From an uncultured Roseibium sp. (GTDB taxonomy: Bacteria > Pseudomonadota > Alphaproteobacteria > Rhizobiales > Stappiaceae), in the NCBI RefSeq assembly GCF_947494555.1, contig NZ_CANLVF010000001.1, positions 868,001 to 932,000 on the forward strand: a stretch of DNA of 64,000 nucleotides, in the 5' to 3' direction. The position numbers and the translations under genes are program-made. The notes under the pieces are model-generated. The model was not told the origin of the DNA. It made no database searches and was given only the letters and a program-made list of their open reading frames with translations. Each line of letters starts with the position of its first letter. Positions within the stretch are counted from its first letter, which is position 1. Below, piece by piece: positions 33,385 through 41,489 of this stretch.

Positions 33385-33594
33385 TCAGGAGAAGTTGTCG
33401 TCGCCGGGGGAGGGGTCGGATGTCAGACGATGCGCATCGACCTGCTTCTCGAGTTCCTCGCGCCGCTGGCGGGCGGCATCGCGTTCGGCTTTGGAACGTC
33501 CGAAACTACGCCGGTTGTCTTCAGCGCGTTTTTCTTTTTCTGCGCGTTGTTTCTGCTTGCGCACCTGGCGCAGATTGACGATCTCCGCGCTCAT
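33385..33594 (-). CDS. DUF4169 family protein
   Basis: Highly charged 69-residue protein that begins with the family's typical N-terminus AEIVNLRQVRKQKQRAEKEKRAEDNRRSFGRSKAERDAARQ, predicted to be a long helix. Function unknown. It lies between sspB (15 nt upstream) and the ribbon-helix-helix gene, the order commonly kept in Rhizobiales, so a joint transcript with sspB is likely. Confidence 0.88.
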   Translation of the reverse strand: MSAEIVNLRQVRKQKQRAEKEKRAEDNRRSFGRSKAERDAARQRREELEKQVDAHRLTSDPSPGDDNFS

Positions 33595-33609
33595 TCAGGT
33601 CTCCGGGTT

Positions 33610-34188
33610 TCAGGTTTTCTTGCGGAAGGCGTCGAGAGAGACGACTTCGCCGCCGCCATCGCTTTCCACCGCTTTTGCGACCACCTGTTCCGTATCTGTT
33701 TTGTCGGCAGTAGCCGCTTCTGCATCGTCGCCATCGCCTGGCTTTTCAGATTCGTTGTCAGCGTGTTCCTGCTCCGCCTTGGCGAGTTCTTCAACTGCTT
33801 CCAGAAGCTCTTCGGGCAGTTCTTCTGCCGTCTTCCCGGGGTCGAACTCGAGTGCGAACTGCACGGAGGGGTCGAAAAAGCCCTTGATCGCGGAAAAAGG
33901 TACGAGGAGTTTTTCCGGCACGCCGCCGAAGGAGAGGCCAACCTCAAAGGCATGTTCGCCGATTGCAAGATCCCAGAACTGGTGCTGCAGGACGATGGTC
34001 ATCTCCTGCGGATAGCGCTCTTTCAGTCTTTGGGAAATGCGCACGCCGGGCGCGTTCGTGTCGAAAGCAATGTAGAAATGATGATCGCCGGGAAGGCCCG
34101 TTCGTCCGACCTCGGCAAGGATCTTCTTGACCGCGCCCCTGAGCGCGTCCTGTATCAGGATATCGTATCGCAGAAGGTCTTCAGACAT
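33610..34188 (-). CDS. sspB: ClpXP adaptor SspB (alpha type)
   Basis: Adaptor that binds the ssrA degradation tag and delivers tagged proteins to ClpXP. From the ATG at 34188 the 192-residue protein has the alpha-SspB core (LLRYDILIQDALRGAVKKIL, GDHHFYIAFDT, GVRISQRLKERYPQEMTIVLQHQFWDL, FEVGLSFGGVPEKLLVPFSAIKGFFDPSVQFAL) and an acidic linker ending in the short basic/hydrophobic tail that docks on ClpX (VVSLDAFRKKT). An in-frame ATG 15 codons upstream is less likely. The tmRNA gene that encodes the tag is about 190 bp upstream on the same strand, a telling arrangement. Confidence 0.93.
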   Translation of the reverse strand: MSEDLLRYDILIQDALRGAVKKILAEVGRTGLPGDHHFYIAFDTNAPGVRISQRLKERYPQEMTIVLQHQFWDLAIGEHAFEVGLSFGGVPEKLLVPFSAIKGFFDPSVQFALEFDPGKTAEELPEELLEAVEELAKAEQEHADNESEKPGDGDDAEAATADKTDTEQVVAKAVESDGGGEVVSLDAFRKKT

Positions 34189-34380
34189 CAGTTCTCGTCG
34201 AATCTTGCTTTTCTGTTGGGCCACTCGGTCCACATTGAAGGGCCGGGGGCAAAAAGAAAAGCCAATTTTCCAAGTGATACCAGATTAATGCGTCTTTGAT
34301 GAGAAGGCTATGCCAATGCATGCATTCACGCCGAAAAGTGCTCGGTAAATCGGTCAATGGAAGGGATTGGAAGAAGGTGA

Positions 34381-34675
34381 AGGCTTCTGTTGCCAGGTGC
34401 CTTCGAACCCCGCCTGAAGGTGCTAACCAACGGGACTTAGTGGACTACCGGCGCTGCATTACGCGGCGACAGCGTTGTCCATAGCATAGTTGTCGTTTGC
34501 AACTATTAAAACAGCCCGATAACGGTGGTACAATGCCGAGCAAAAGCACAGTCTTTACGCCCTCGTCGATCCTATTTCGCCCCCGCCGAAACCCGCGAAA
34601 ACTCCTGCAGACAGCTTCACGGGCTTGGGTGGAGGCGCCGGGTACCGCCCCCGGGTCCGATAGGTTTATTACACT
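34381..34675 (-). ncRNA. ssrA: Transfer-messenger RNA, circularly permuted two-piece form
   Basis: tmRNA rescues stalled ribosomes and adds a degradation tag. On the minus strand, the acceptor piece comes first: a 5-bp arm CCGGG/CCCGG with a 7-nt loop (GGCGGTA, not the usual TTCRA), then the acceptor 3' strand CGCCTCC (34637-34631) and ACC. A ~45-nt intervening segment follows, then the coding piece beginning GGGGGCGAAATAGGATCGAC (5' acceptor strand GGGGGCG, 34584-34578). The two strands pair over 7 bp with a G3-U70 wobble, the alanine identity element. The tag frame lies at 34500-34459. Conserved 3' sequence GGTTCGAAGGCACCTGGCAA follows. Outer ends are approximate. The genome reads ACCCA, not ACCA, so the last A of CCA must be added. 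Confidence 0.93.
34459..34500 (-). other. tmRNA proteolysis-tag reading frame
   Basis: Encodes Ala-Asn-Asp-Asn-Tyr-Ala-Met-Asp-Asn-Ala-Val-Ala-Ala then TAA (ANDNYAMDNAVAA). With the tRNA-borne alanine the added tag would be AANDNYAMDNAVAA. The ANDN start binds alpha-type SspB and the hydrophobic AVAA end binds ClpX in related species. The resume codon GCA follows aatagtt. Confidence 0.93.
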
Positions 34676-34895
34676 GACAGTTTATTGCCGTAGCTGGCGA
34701 ACCAGCCTGCCTGATATAAGCGCTTCGGCCCTGAAATGAAAGAGGCTTTCCGGCAGAGCATGTGTTTGGCCGGCTCGCCCTAAAGATCCTTCACCATTAC
34801 AGGATCTGGGGAAAGTGCGCCCAAGGGGCTGTGTTTTGCCGAAAATCTGCGAAGTTATCGCCATCCGCTCCATGTCCTGTCTGAAAGGCGTTGCC

Positions 34896-35690
34896 GTGCA
34901 GCAATATCTCGACCTCCTGACGAAAATTCTGGACGAAGGCATCGACCGGGGCGACCGCACAGGCACGGGCACGCGCTCGATCTTCGGGCATCAGATGCGC
35001 TTTGACCTTGCGGACGGGTTTCCGGTGGTCACGACCAAGAAACTGCACCTGAGGTCGATCATTCACGAGCTGCTCTGGTTTCTGGCCGGTGACACGAATA
35101 TTCGTTATCTCAACGAAAATGGCGTGAAGATCTGGGACGACTGGGCAGACGAAGGCGGCGAGCTCGGCCCCGTTTACGGCTACCAGTGGCGGTCCTGGCC
35201 GGCACCTGACGGCAGGTCTATCGACCAGATCGAGAAGCTGCTGGAAATGATCCGCACAAGCCCGGAAAGCAGGCGCCTGATCGTGTCTGCCTGGAACCCG
35301 GCTCTGGTCGATGAAATGGCGCTGCCTCCGTGCCACGCCTTGTTCCAGTTCTATGTGGCCGACGGCAAGCTGTCTTGCCAGCTTTACCAGCGCTCGGCCG
35401 ACGTCTTCCTCGGTGTGCCGTTCAATATTGCATCTTATGCGCTGCTCACGATGATGATTGCCCAGGTGACAGGCCTGAAGCCCGGCGACTTTGTGCACAC
35501 GCTCGGCGATGCGCACCTTTATTCCAACCATTTCGAGCAGGCCCGCGAACAACTCACCCGCGATCCGCGCCCCTTGCCGGAAATGAAAATCAATCCGGAC
35601 GTGACCGATCTTTTTGCATTCAAGTACGGGGACTTCGAGCTGAGCGGCTACGATCCGCACCCGCATATCGCGGCACCGATTGCGGTTTGA
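34896..35690 (+). CDS. thyA: Thymidylate synthase
   Basis: Makes dTMP from dUMP with methylene-tetrahydrofolate. The GTG at 34896 (AAAGG site 8 nt before) gives exactly 264 residues, the same as E. coli ThyA, with the N-terminus [25 protein letters not shown]. Catalytic Cys is in [13 protein letters not shown] (about 146), and [19 protein letters not shown] and HLYSNH are fully conserved. Frames upstream remain open 27 more codons but do not match the family. The product dihydrofolate is reduced by folA 4.8 kb downstream. Confidence 0.97.
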   Translation: MQQYLDLLTKILDEGIDRGDRTGTGTRSIFGHQMRFDLADGFPVVTTKKLHLRSIIHELLWFLAGDTNIRYLNENGVKIWDDWADEGGELGPVYGYQWRSWPAPDGRSIDQIEKLLEMIRTSPESRRLIVSAWNPALVDEMALPPCHALFQFYVADGKLSCQLYQRSADVFLGVPFNIASYALLTMMIAQVTGLKPGDFVHTLGDAHLYSNHFEQAREQLTRDPRPLPEMKINPDVTDLFAFKYGDFELSGYDPHPHIAAPIAV

Positions 35691-35704
35691 AATGCTTTTG
35701 TGGT

Positions 35705-35815
35705 TGTCATCCCTGCGAAGGCAGGGATCTAGTAGTCACCGACTTGACAGCGCCTAGCGAGCACTGCGGTGTACTAGATCCCGGTCTTGCCGCTGCGCGT
35801 CAAACCGGGATGACA
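35705..35815 (-). repeat. Single copy of the ~110-bp palindromic element
   Basis: Same family as the array at 15220-15735 but in the opposite orientation: begins tgtcatccctgcgaaggcaggg and ends ...aaaccgggatgaca, with inverted ends tgtcatccc/gggatgaca. The outer ~35 bp on each side are well kept; the middle ~40 bp differ. It starts 14 bp after the thyA stop. Confidence 0.88.
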
Positions 35816-35876
35816 AAATCTCGGCGCCTGTAGCATGCAATATGAATCATTTGACCTGATGGCCCCAGAAGAGGAC

Positions 35877-37268
35877 TCAAACCACCTCAAACCATGTCCT
35901 CATGCCTGAGGCTGCGTGGCCAAGCATGTGGCAGTGGATGAGCCATTTGCCGGGATTGTCTGCAACAAAGGCTATTTTGACAATTTCGCGCGGAGCGGTC
36001 GTGAACGTGTCCCGCCAATCCTGATGTTCGAGCGGTTCGCCGTTGCGTTCCAGGACGCGGAAATGATGGCCATGAACATGCATTGCATGCGCGAAGCTGG
36101 TGTCGTTGCGGCTTTCAAGGACGATTGTTTCACCGCGCCTGGCATTGAACATCGGTTCATCCTGTACACCGGGCACACCGTTGAACGTCCAGAACAGACC
36201 GTTCTGCATCATTTCACGGACTTCGTCCTCCGAGCGTTCCTTGAGCAGCGAACGCATTCCGCCCATGGCGCCGCCTTCCATGACAAGCGGTATCTCCAAG
36301 GCGTCCTCCAAATCGGGTTCCGGCAACCTGTTGACAGGTGGCAGGCTTAGGGGACGATCGTTTGCCGGGGCTTCGGCTACCTGGAAATTTGCGAAGGTGA
36401 AAGGTTGTCCGGTCATCATTTCAAAGGGAAGCGTTCCCGCTTCGGGTGGCCGCAGAGCCAGATCAATGCGCTGGGCGGGAGCAAGCTGCACAACGCCCGC
36501 AACTTCTCTTGCCTCGTTAAAGCTTTGTCCGTCGAGGGCTATCACCTTCGCACCGAACCGATCCGGCGCGATTTCAAGGATGCGGGCTGAAGAGGTGTTG
36601 ATCAGCCGAAGCCGGTGCCAATGCCCCATTTTGAGCGGAATGTCCGGCAAAGAGGCCCCATTGACCGTCAGCCAATTCCCCAGCCGGCCCGCATGCGAAA
36701 AATCATGCATCGCCCCAAAGCTGCCGGTATCCAGAACGCCCTCGTCATTCAAACGCCAGTCGCTGAGCATCAGGATGATGTCTGTCTCAGCTGAAAAATA
36801 TTGCCCATGGTCTTCGACGATGAGCGGACCGGCCAGCCCGCGCGGAACCTGGTTCCAGCTCATGTTATGTGCGTGGTACCAATAGGTTCCGGCATCTGGA
36901 GCAACGAAGTCGTAATCGAAGCTTTCACCCGGCTGCACGGCCGGTTGTGTCAATCCGGCGACGCCATCCATTGCGTTTTCGATGCGGATGCCGTGCCAGT
37001 GAACAGACGTGGGTTCGCTGAGCTTATTGGTGAAGCGCACCTTGACGCGGTCACCCTGTTTCACGCGAATTTCCGGTCCGGGGAGCTGGTGATTGTAAAG
37101 CCATAAGTCGGAGGCAGCACTATTGTCTCCGTAAAGATTAGCCTGGCCTTGGACTGCCGTAAGTTCCAGAAAACCTGCGGAGGCCTCTGCCAGGGCAAGC
37201 TGCGGAAACGCTGTTGTTACGCTCCCGGCGAGTGCGGATTTCAAAAACGTCCTGCGATCCAATTTCAA
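35877..37268 (-). CDS. Multicopper oxidase, Tat-exported
   Basis: Periplasmic multicopper oxidase of 463 residues (three cupredoxin domains). The N-terminus has a twin-arginine signal (LDRRTFLKSALAGS, cleavage after LALA). All four copper motifs are present: VHWHGIR, YWYHAHNM, HAMHVHGHHF and WLIHCHMLGHAASGM, the last containing the Cys and Met of the type 1 copper. No Met-rich insert as in CueO was seen, although a short MGGMRSLL stretch with EEVREMM is present before the third domain. Possible roles are cuprous ion or phenol oxidation. Transcribed alone; the divergent neighbour is a serine hydrolase. Confidence 0.93.
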   Translation of the reverse strand: MKLDRRTFLKSALAGSVTTAFPQLALAEASAGFLELTAVQGQANLYGDNSAASDLWLYNHQLPGPEIRVKQGDRVKVRFTNKLSEPTSVHWHGIRIENAMDGVAGLTQPAVQPGESFDYDFVAPDAGTYWYHAHNMSWNQVPRGLAGPLIVEDHGQYFSAETDIILMLSDWRLNDEGVLDTGSFGAMHDFSHAGRLGNWLTVNGASLPDIPLKMGHWHRLRLINTSSARILEIAPDRFGAKVIALDGQSFNEAREVAGVVQLAPAQRIDLALRPPEAGTLPFEMMTGQPFTFANFQVAEAPANDRPLSLPPVNRLPEPDLEDALEIPLVMEGGAMGGMRSLLKERSEDEVREMMQNGLFWTFNGVPGVQDEPMFNARRGETIVLESRNDTSFAHAMHVHGHHFRVLERNGEPLEHQDWRDTFTTAPREIVKIAFVADNPGKWLIHCHMLGHAASGMRTWFEVV

Positions 37269-37435
37269 CTCCGGTGCATTCGTGGTCGAGACAGCTTATC
37301 TGGAGTATGGTGCCTCCAGTAGCTGGAAGGTCAATGCCGGGCCGGCGCGCAGAAAGTTTCCGACGCAAAACCGTTCGGATTTGCGTATAGGGTTCGACGA
37401 CAAAGAACGAAACATCACTGAACAGGAAGACCGTC

Positions 37436-38509
37436 ATGACTTCCCTTGATGCCGCCATTTCCCTGTCACCTCACGCGATGGCCGCGGAAAATCGCGGTTT
37501 TGATCCTTTGATCGGACGCAAGCTGGTTGCCGGCGTGGAATCGGGTCTTCTGCCGCATCTGCATGTGGTTCTGGCGGAACGCGGCGGTGAAACCATTTTG
37601 GAAAGCTATGGCCGCGGACCCGACGAGAGTTGGGGGAAGTCGCTCGGGGAAGTCGAATTCGATGCCGGAACCCTCCACGATCTGCGTTCCGTGACCAAGA
37701 GCGTCGTCAGTCTGCTTTACGGGATTGCCCTGGAAAGGGGACTGGTGCCCACGGTCGACGCACCAATCCTCAATGCCTTTGAAGATTATTCCGATCTTGC
37801 GTCCGATCCGGAGCGGGTGAAACGCACGATTGAACATGCACTCACCATGACCCTCGGTCTGGAATGGGATGAATCCAAGCCTTATACCGATCCCAGGAAC
37901 AGCGAAATAGCGATGGAGCTGGCCGAGGACAGGTACAGGTTTATTCTGGAACGCCCGATCGTCGACGCGCCTGGCACCAAGTGGACCTATAGCGGCGGCG
38001 CAACGGCTTTGATAGGCGAAATCATTCAGCGCGGCACGGGCAGGTCGCTGCCGGAATTTGCTACCGAGGTTCTGTTTGATCCGCTCGGAATTGAACGGTT
38101 CGAATGGGCAGCGGGCAGGGATGGGACCCATTCACCCGCCTCAGGACTCCGGCTAACTGCACCGGACCTTCTGAAAATCGGGCGACTGGTGCTCAACAAC
38201 GGTACCTGGGAAGGGCGCCGCGTGGTGCCCGAAGCCTGGATCCGCGCGTCGCACATGCCCCACATCCGGACCGCCGACATGCTGGACTACGGCTATTTCT
38301 GGTTCCTGGGCAAGGCACCGGTCGCAGCGCTCGGCGGACCGACGGACTGGATCGCCGGTTTCGGCAATGGTGGGCAGAGGCTCTGGATTTGCCCAAAAGC
38401 GGATGTCGCAACAGTGATTTATTCGGGCAACTACAACAACTGGAATGCCTGGATCCCGCCAACCCGGATCTGGATCGAGATTATCCTGGCCAATCTCAAG
38501 GCGGCTTGA
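37436..38509 (+). CDS. Serine hydrolase, beta-lactamase class C family
   Basis: Penicillin-binding-protein-like hydrolase of 357 residues without a recognisable signal peptide. The catalytic SxxK is SVTKS (about 83-86) within DLRSVTKSVVSLLYGIALERG, the YxN-position motif is YSGG (about 180-184), and the C-terminal strand motif region reads WIAGFGNGGQRLWI. Class C family members in bacteria are esterases, D-aminopeptidases or peptidases; being probably cytoplasmic, it is unlikely to be a resistance beta-lactamase. The ATG is 167 nt from the divergent multicopper oxidase. Confidence 0.88.
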   Translation: MTSLDAAISLSPHAMAAENRGFDPLIGRKLVAGVESGLLPHLHVVLAERGGETILESYGRGPDESWGKSLGEVEFDAGTLHDLRSVTKSVVSLLYGIALERGLVPTVDAPILNAFEDYSDLASDPERVKRTIEHALTMTLGLEWDESKPYTDPRNSEIAMELAEDRYRFILERPIVDAPGTKWTYSGGATALIGEIIQRGTGRSLPEFATEVLFDPLGIERFEWAAGRDGTHSPASGLRLTAPDLLKIGRLVLNNGTWEGRRVVPEAWIRASHMPHIRTADMLDYGYFWFLGKAPVAALGGPTDWIAGFGNGGQRLWICPKADVATVIYSGNYNNWNAWIPPTRIWIEIILANLKAA

Positions 38510-38559
38510 GCGCCGGGGCGCGAAAGGTCTCAAAGGGAGGCGTTGCTCCTGAGTCTGTA

Positions 38560-38708
38560 GCCCATCCTTCGAGACGCGTGCAGGCACGCTCCTCAGGATG
38601 AGGGGAAGTTGCTGCGCACCAGTCCCAGTTACAAATAGTCAGCGCAAACCAACCATACCCACCACCTCATCCTGAGGAGGACCGCGAGGTCCGTCTCGAA
38701 GGATGGGC
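38560..38708 (+). repeat. 149-bp inverted-arm repeat, left copy
   Basis: Terminal inverted repeats of 17 bp, gcccatccttcgagacg (38560-38576) and its complement (38692-38708), are perfect. Inside are a second pair of arms, ctcctcaggatga and tcatcctgaggag, around a conserved ~60-bp core (gggaagttgctgcgcaccag... and onwards). A near-identical copy in the same orientation lies at 39078-39226 on the other side of the GIY-YIG gene. Confidence 0.93.
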
Positions 38709-38773
38709 TACTTGCTGAGATCTCTCTCTTTTGCTAGAAAAAAGTCACTATGCAATTTTAGATAGAGATCTGA

Positions 38774-39070
38774 ATGGCGGCGACCGTTTACATCCTCAAG
38801 TGCTCAAACGGTAGCTACTACACAGGTATTACCCGCAAAGATCTGGAAAGCCGGGTCAGTGAACATCAGCAGGGAACTTACGACAGCTACACCGCAAGAT
38901 ATCGTCCGGTCACTCTGGTATTCAATTGCGCGTTTGACCGAATAACAGACGCGATCGCCTGCGAGCGCCAGATAAAGGGTTGGCGGCGCGAAAAGAAAGA
39001 AGCGCTCATTCGAGGCGACTTCAACCTTTTGCCGGAATTGTCCGCGAGGGGCCGCAGGGCGGGGTTCTAA
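38774..39070 (+). CDS. GIY-YIG nuclease domain protein
   Basis: Small single-domain nuclease of 98 residues. It has the GIY-YIG core: VYILKC ... YYTGITRKDLESRVSEH (Tyr, Tyr and the catalytic Arg), and the metal-binding Glu in AIACERQIKGWRREKKEALIRGDF. It belongs to the YhbQ/UPF0213-like group, whose cellular function is mostly unknown. The gene is bracketed by two near-identical 149-bp inverted-arm repeats: the left copy ends 65 bp before its ATG and the right one begins 8 bp after its stop. That arrangement suggests a mobile or repeat-processing role by analogy to RAYT transposases and their REPs; this is inference. Confidence 0.92.
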   Translation: MAATVYILKCSNGSYYTGITRKDLESRVSEHQQGTYDSYTARYRPVTLVFNCAFDRITDAIACERQIKGWRREKKEALIRGDFNLLPELSARGRRAGF

Positions 39071-39077
39071 GGTCTTG

Positions 39078-39226
39078 GCCCATCCTTCGAGACGCGCGCT
39101 AGCGCGCTCCTCAGGATGACGGGAAGTTGCTGCGCACCAGTCCCAGTTACAAAAAGCCAGCGCAAACCAGGAATACCTACACCCTCATCCTGAGGAGGAC
39201 CGTCAGGTCCGTCTCGAAGGATGGGC
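39078..39226 (+). repeat. 149-bp inverted-arm repeat, right copy
   Basis: Same element as at 38560-38708 and the same orientation: 17-bp perfect terminal arms (39078-39094 and 39210-39226), inner arms ctcctcaggatga/tcatcctgaggag, and a core of at least 30 bp identical to the left copy. Most differences are in the loop next to the left arm and in a short stretch near the centre. Confidence 0.93.
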
Positions 39227-39267
39227 AGCGGGTACGCGCGACCAGTTCACTTTTGGCAAACTACGCC

Positions 39268-39948
39268 TCAGTCGGGCTTCGAAAGGCCCAAGAGCCAATT
39301 CCAAAGCGGCAAGGTCGGTTCAAAGGCAGCCGCTAGAGATCCGGCTGCCGAAGGTCCAGTCGCAATTCCGGTGTCTTCTCTCGACTTCCAGACGGCCAAA
39401 CCCTTGTGGCGGGCGAGACTTGCATGCGGGTGATCTTTGGGGAAACCGCGGGGCACATTTGCAAGGTCCGGTTCAGAGCGCCCGAAGCCGTCGTTTTCAA
39501 GCGTGGTCAGAAGAGTTTCAATCTCGTCGCCGGCACCTGCCTCCAACGCCTGGAGATACGATCCCAGATCGGGTTTCGAAAACGCCATGCAACCGGTTCC
39601 GTAGCGGATTTGTTCAGGTTCAATCGACAGGAAAAAGCTCGGAGGCTGTGCATCCTTGCCCTCGAATGCCGCGCCTTTCGGCCAGAAGGCCATGCGGATA
39701 TGGGTGTTATAAGGTGTCTTGTCCTTGGAGAACCTCAAGTCCCGGTTGATCCGGAATTGTTTCGAAGCCATCCCGTGACCCGTCAACTTGGCGAGTTCCT
39801 CGGCGAGCGAAGCCCTGAACGCATCCGACGGTTTCTTGACCAGACGCTGGTAGTCGCCCTTGTTAGCGTCGAACCAGTCTTTGGAACTGTTCGCCTTCAG
39901 GTTCTGAAGAAACTGAAAGGTCTCGGAGGAAAAGCCTTGCGCTGTCAT
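39268..39948 (-). CDS. DUF2461 family protein
   Basis: Protein of 226 residues matching the DUF2461 (TIGR02453) family: starts GFSSETFQFLQNLKANSSKDWFDANKGDYQRLVKKPSDAFRASLAEELA and continues with FRINRDLRFSKDKTPYNTHIRMAFWPKG and FFLSIEPEQIRYGTGCMAF. Function unknown. Its start ATG overlaps the stop of the TfoX-like gene by 4 nt (ATGA), so the two are translationally coupled. The last ~20 residues seem variable. Confidence 0.9.
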   Translation of the reverse strand: MTAQGFSSETFQFLQNLKANSSKDWFDANKGDYQRLVKKPSDAFRASLAEELAKLTGHGMASKQFRINRDLRFSKDKTPYNTHIRMAFWPKGAAFEGKDAQPPSFFLSIEPEQIRYGTGCMAFSKPDLGSYLQALEAGAGDEIETLLTTLENDGFGRSEPDLANVPRGFPKDHPHASLARHKGLAVWKSREDTGIATGPSAAGSLAAAFEPTLPLWNWLLGLSKPD

Positions 39949-40319
39949 CTGGCTGTTCTCCCGGTCCGCGCCTTTTTCGGCTTTGTTTCCTTTGGCGGCA
40001 GGGCGCAGACATAATTCCGAGCCAGGTCGACCCAGCCTTTCAAATCCGTGTCGCTTTCAATGCCTTCCGGTTCGACGCGGATAAAACCGGGCATCGGCCG
40101 CCCGGCCGGTTCGCAAGGCGACGCATGAGGTCTCGCAAGAGCCTCCGCCTCCTGGTCCTTGCCGACCCTGGCCATCAGGCCGCGTTTTGACGCGCACACA
40201 AGCATGTTTCCGTTCACCATGAAGCAGGTCGAGCCGAACATCCTTTTCTGTTCGACATTCTCTTCCGGGATCAGAGCCCTCGTGCGTTCGATCAATACGG
40301 TATCCATCAAATCCGACAT
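39945..40319 (-). CDS. TfoX/Sxy N-terminal domain protein
   Basis: Protein of 124 residues consisting of the TfoX N-terminal domain: VEQKRMFGSTCFMVNGNMLVCASKRGLMARVG is the family signature, and the end (AR, KETKPKKARTGRTAR) is Lys/Arg rich. Full-length TfoX/Sxy proteins act with CRP in natural competence in Gammaproteobacteria; single-domain forms are frequent in Rhizobiales and have no proven function. First gene of a two-gene unit with DUF2461. Confidence 0.9.
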   Translation of the reverse strand: MSDLMDTVLIERTRALIPEENVEQKRMFGSTCFMVNGNMLVCASKRGLMARVGKDQEAEALARPHASPCEPAGRPMPGFIRVEPEGIESDTDLKGWVDLARNYVCALPPKETKPKKARTGRTAR

Positions 40320-40478
40320 GCGCTGAAATCCCTAGGCGGTTACGGTTCTGCATACAAGGACGCACGACCATGGACGTTTCCGACAGCCGCGTGGCGAAAT
40401 TGTTCCAAAAATTCTCCGCTGGCCGCAAAACATGCTAGGAGGCTGGCTTGGAAATGAAAACCGGATTCGGAGACAAAC

Positions 40479-40991
40479 TTGCCGGAACTTGTTCTGATCG
40501 CCGCCGTCGCACGCAACGGGATTATTGGTTCGGACAATGACATGCCCTGGAAGTTGTCTTCCGATCTCAAGCACTTCAAGCGTCTAACGCTTGGAAGACC
40601 GGTGATCATGGGCCGGAAAACATTTCTTTCCTTTGGGGGACGGCCGTTGCCGGGCCGTCCTCATATTGTGGTTTCCCGCGACCCTGACTACCGGGCAGAT
40701 GGCGTCGATACGGCGACATCGCTGGACGCAGCGATTGCGCAAGCCCGGGAACTGGCGGATGAGCTGGAGGTCGACGAGGTTTTCTGCATCGGTGGCGGAC
40801 AGATATACAAACAGGCCATCGATCAGGCGAGCCGGCTGGAAATCACCGAAGTCGACGCGAAACCGGACGGCGATACACGATTTCCCAAAATCGACCCGGC
40901 CCTTTGGGAAGAAACCGATCGTAAGGACGGACAGCGGACCGAAAGGGACAGTGCGGATTTTGCGATGGTCACCTATCGGCGGAGAGCCTGA
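40479..40991 (+). CDS. folA: Dihydrofolate reductase
   Basis: Regenerates tetrahydrofolate, needed after the ThyA reaction. The 170-residue protein has LIAAVARNGIIGSDNDMPWKLSSDLKHFK (substrate site with Asp near 29 replaced in register by the usual W-x-L-x-x-D pattern), the NADPH-binding PVIMGRKTFLSFGGRPLPGRPHIVVSR, and VFCIGGGQIY. It starts with TTG after a GGAGA ribosome site. Next is an acetyltransferase 7 nt downstream. In Rhizobiales folA typically lies close to thyA and hflKC; here thyA is 4.8 kb away. Confidence 0.95.
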   Translation: MPELVLIAAVARNGIIGSDNDMPWKLSSDLKHFKRLTLGRPVIMGRKTFLSFGGRPLPGRPHIVVSRDPDYRADGVDTATSLDAAIAQARELADELEVDEVFCIGGGQIYKQAIDQASRLEITEVDAKPDGDTRFPKIDPALWEETDRKDGQRTERDSADFAMVTYRRRA

Positions 40992-40997
40992 TCCCAA

Positions 40998-41489
40998 ATG
41001 AGTGACACCCGGAAGAAATTCGGCAATGCCTTTGAGGGAAAATGGTGCATGCTGCGGGATATGGATCCCATTGAGGCGCATGACCTTTTCAAACTGCGCC
41101 AGAATGTCTTCATTCTCGAACAGACATCGCTTTATCAGGATATCGACGGCAGGGATCCCGAGGCGCTGCATCTCATTGTGCACGACAAAACCAGTGGTGT
41201 TCTTGTGGGAACGATACGCCTTATGACAGAGCCGGAAACGGTCAGCGCGCGCATTGGCCGCGTCGCGATCGCGCCTGAGGGGAGGGGAACCGGGCTCGGC
41301 CGCAAACTCATGGAAGCGGGCATCGAGAAAGCCGAGGCGCTTGTGGAGGGCTGCTCGATCGACCTGTCGGCCCAGGCCCATCTGGAAAAGTTCTACAAAT
41401 CCCTTGGCTTTGAAACCATTTCGGCTATCTATCTTGAAGACGGGATACCGCATGTGGACATGATCCGCAGAGGCAGAGCGCCCGGTTAA
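40998..41489 (+). CDS. GNAT N-acetyltransferase, ElaA-like
   Basis: Acetyl-CoA-dependent N-acetyltransferase of 163 residues. ElaA features are LFKLRQNVFILEQTSLYQDIDGRDPEALHLI and the acetyl-CoA loop VAIAPEGRGTGLGRKLMEAGI (Q/R-x-x-G-x-G/A type), followed by AQAHLEKFYKSLGFETI. Substrate unknown. Probably in one transcript with folA (7 nt gap); the hflK gene follows after 210 bp. Confidence 0.92.
   Translation: MSDTRKKFGNAFEGKWCMLRDMDPIEAHDLFKLRQNVFILEQTSLYQDIDGRDPEALHLIVHDKTSGVLVGTIRLMTEPETVSARIGRVAIAPEGRGTGLGRKLMEAGIEKAEALVEGCSIDLSAQAHLEKFYKSLGFETISAIYLEDGIPHVDMIRRGRAPG

Noticed and set aside
34400..34410. ttcgaac sequence resembling a tRNA T-loop
   Set aside because: It belongs to the 3' part of the tmRNA coding piece (ggttcgaaggcacctgg); no tRNA cloverleaf can be drawn around it.
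34497..34739. 80-codon plus-strand frame
   Set aside because: It lies over the tmRNA gene; no family.
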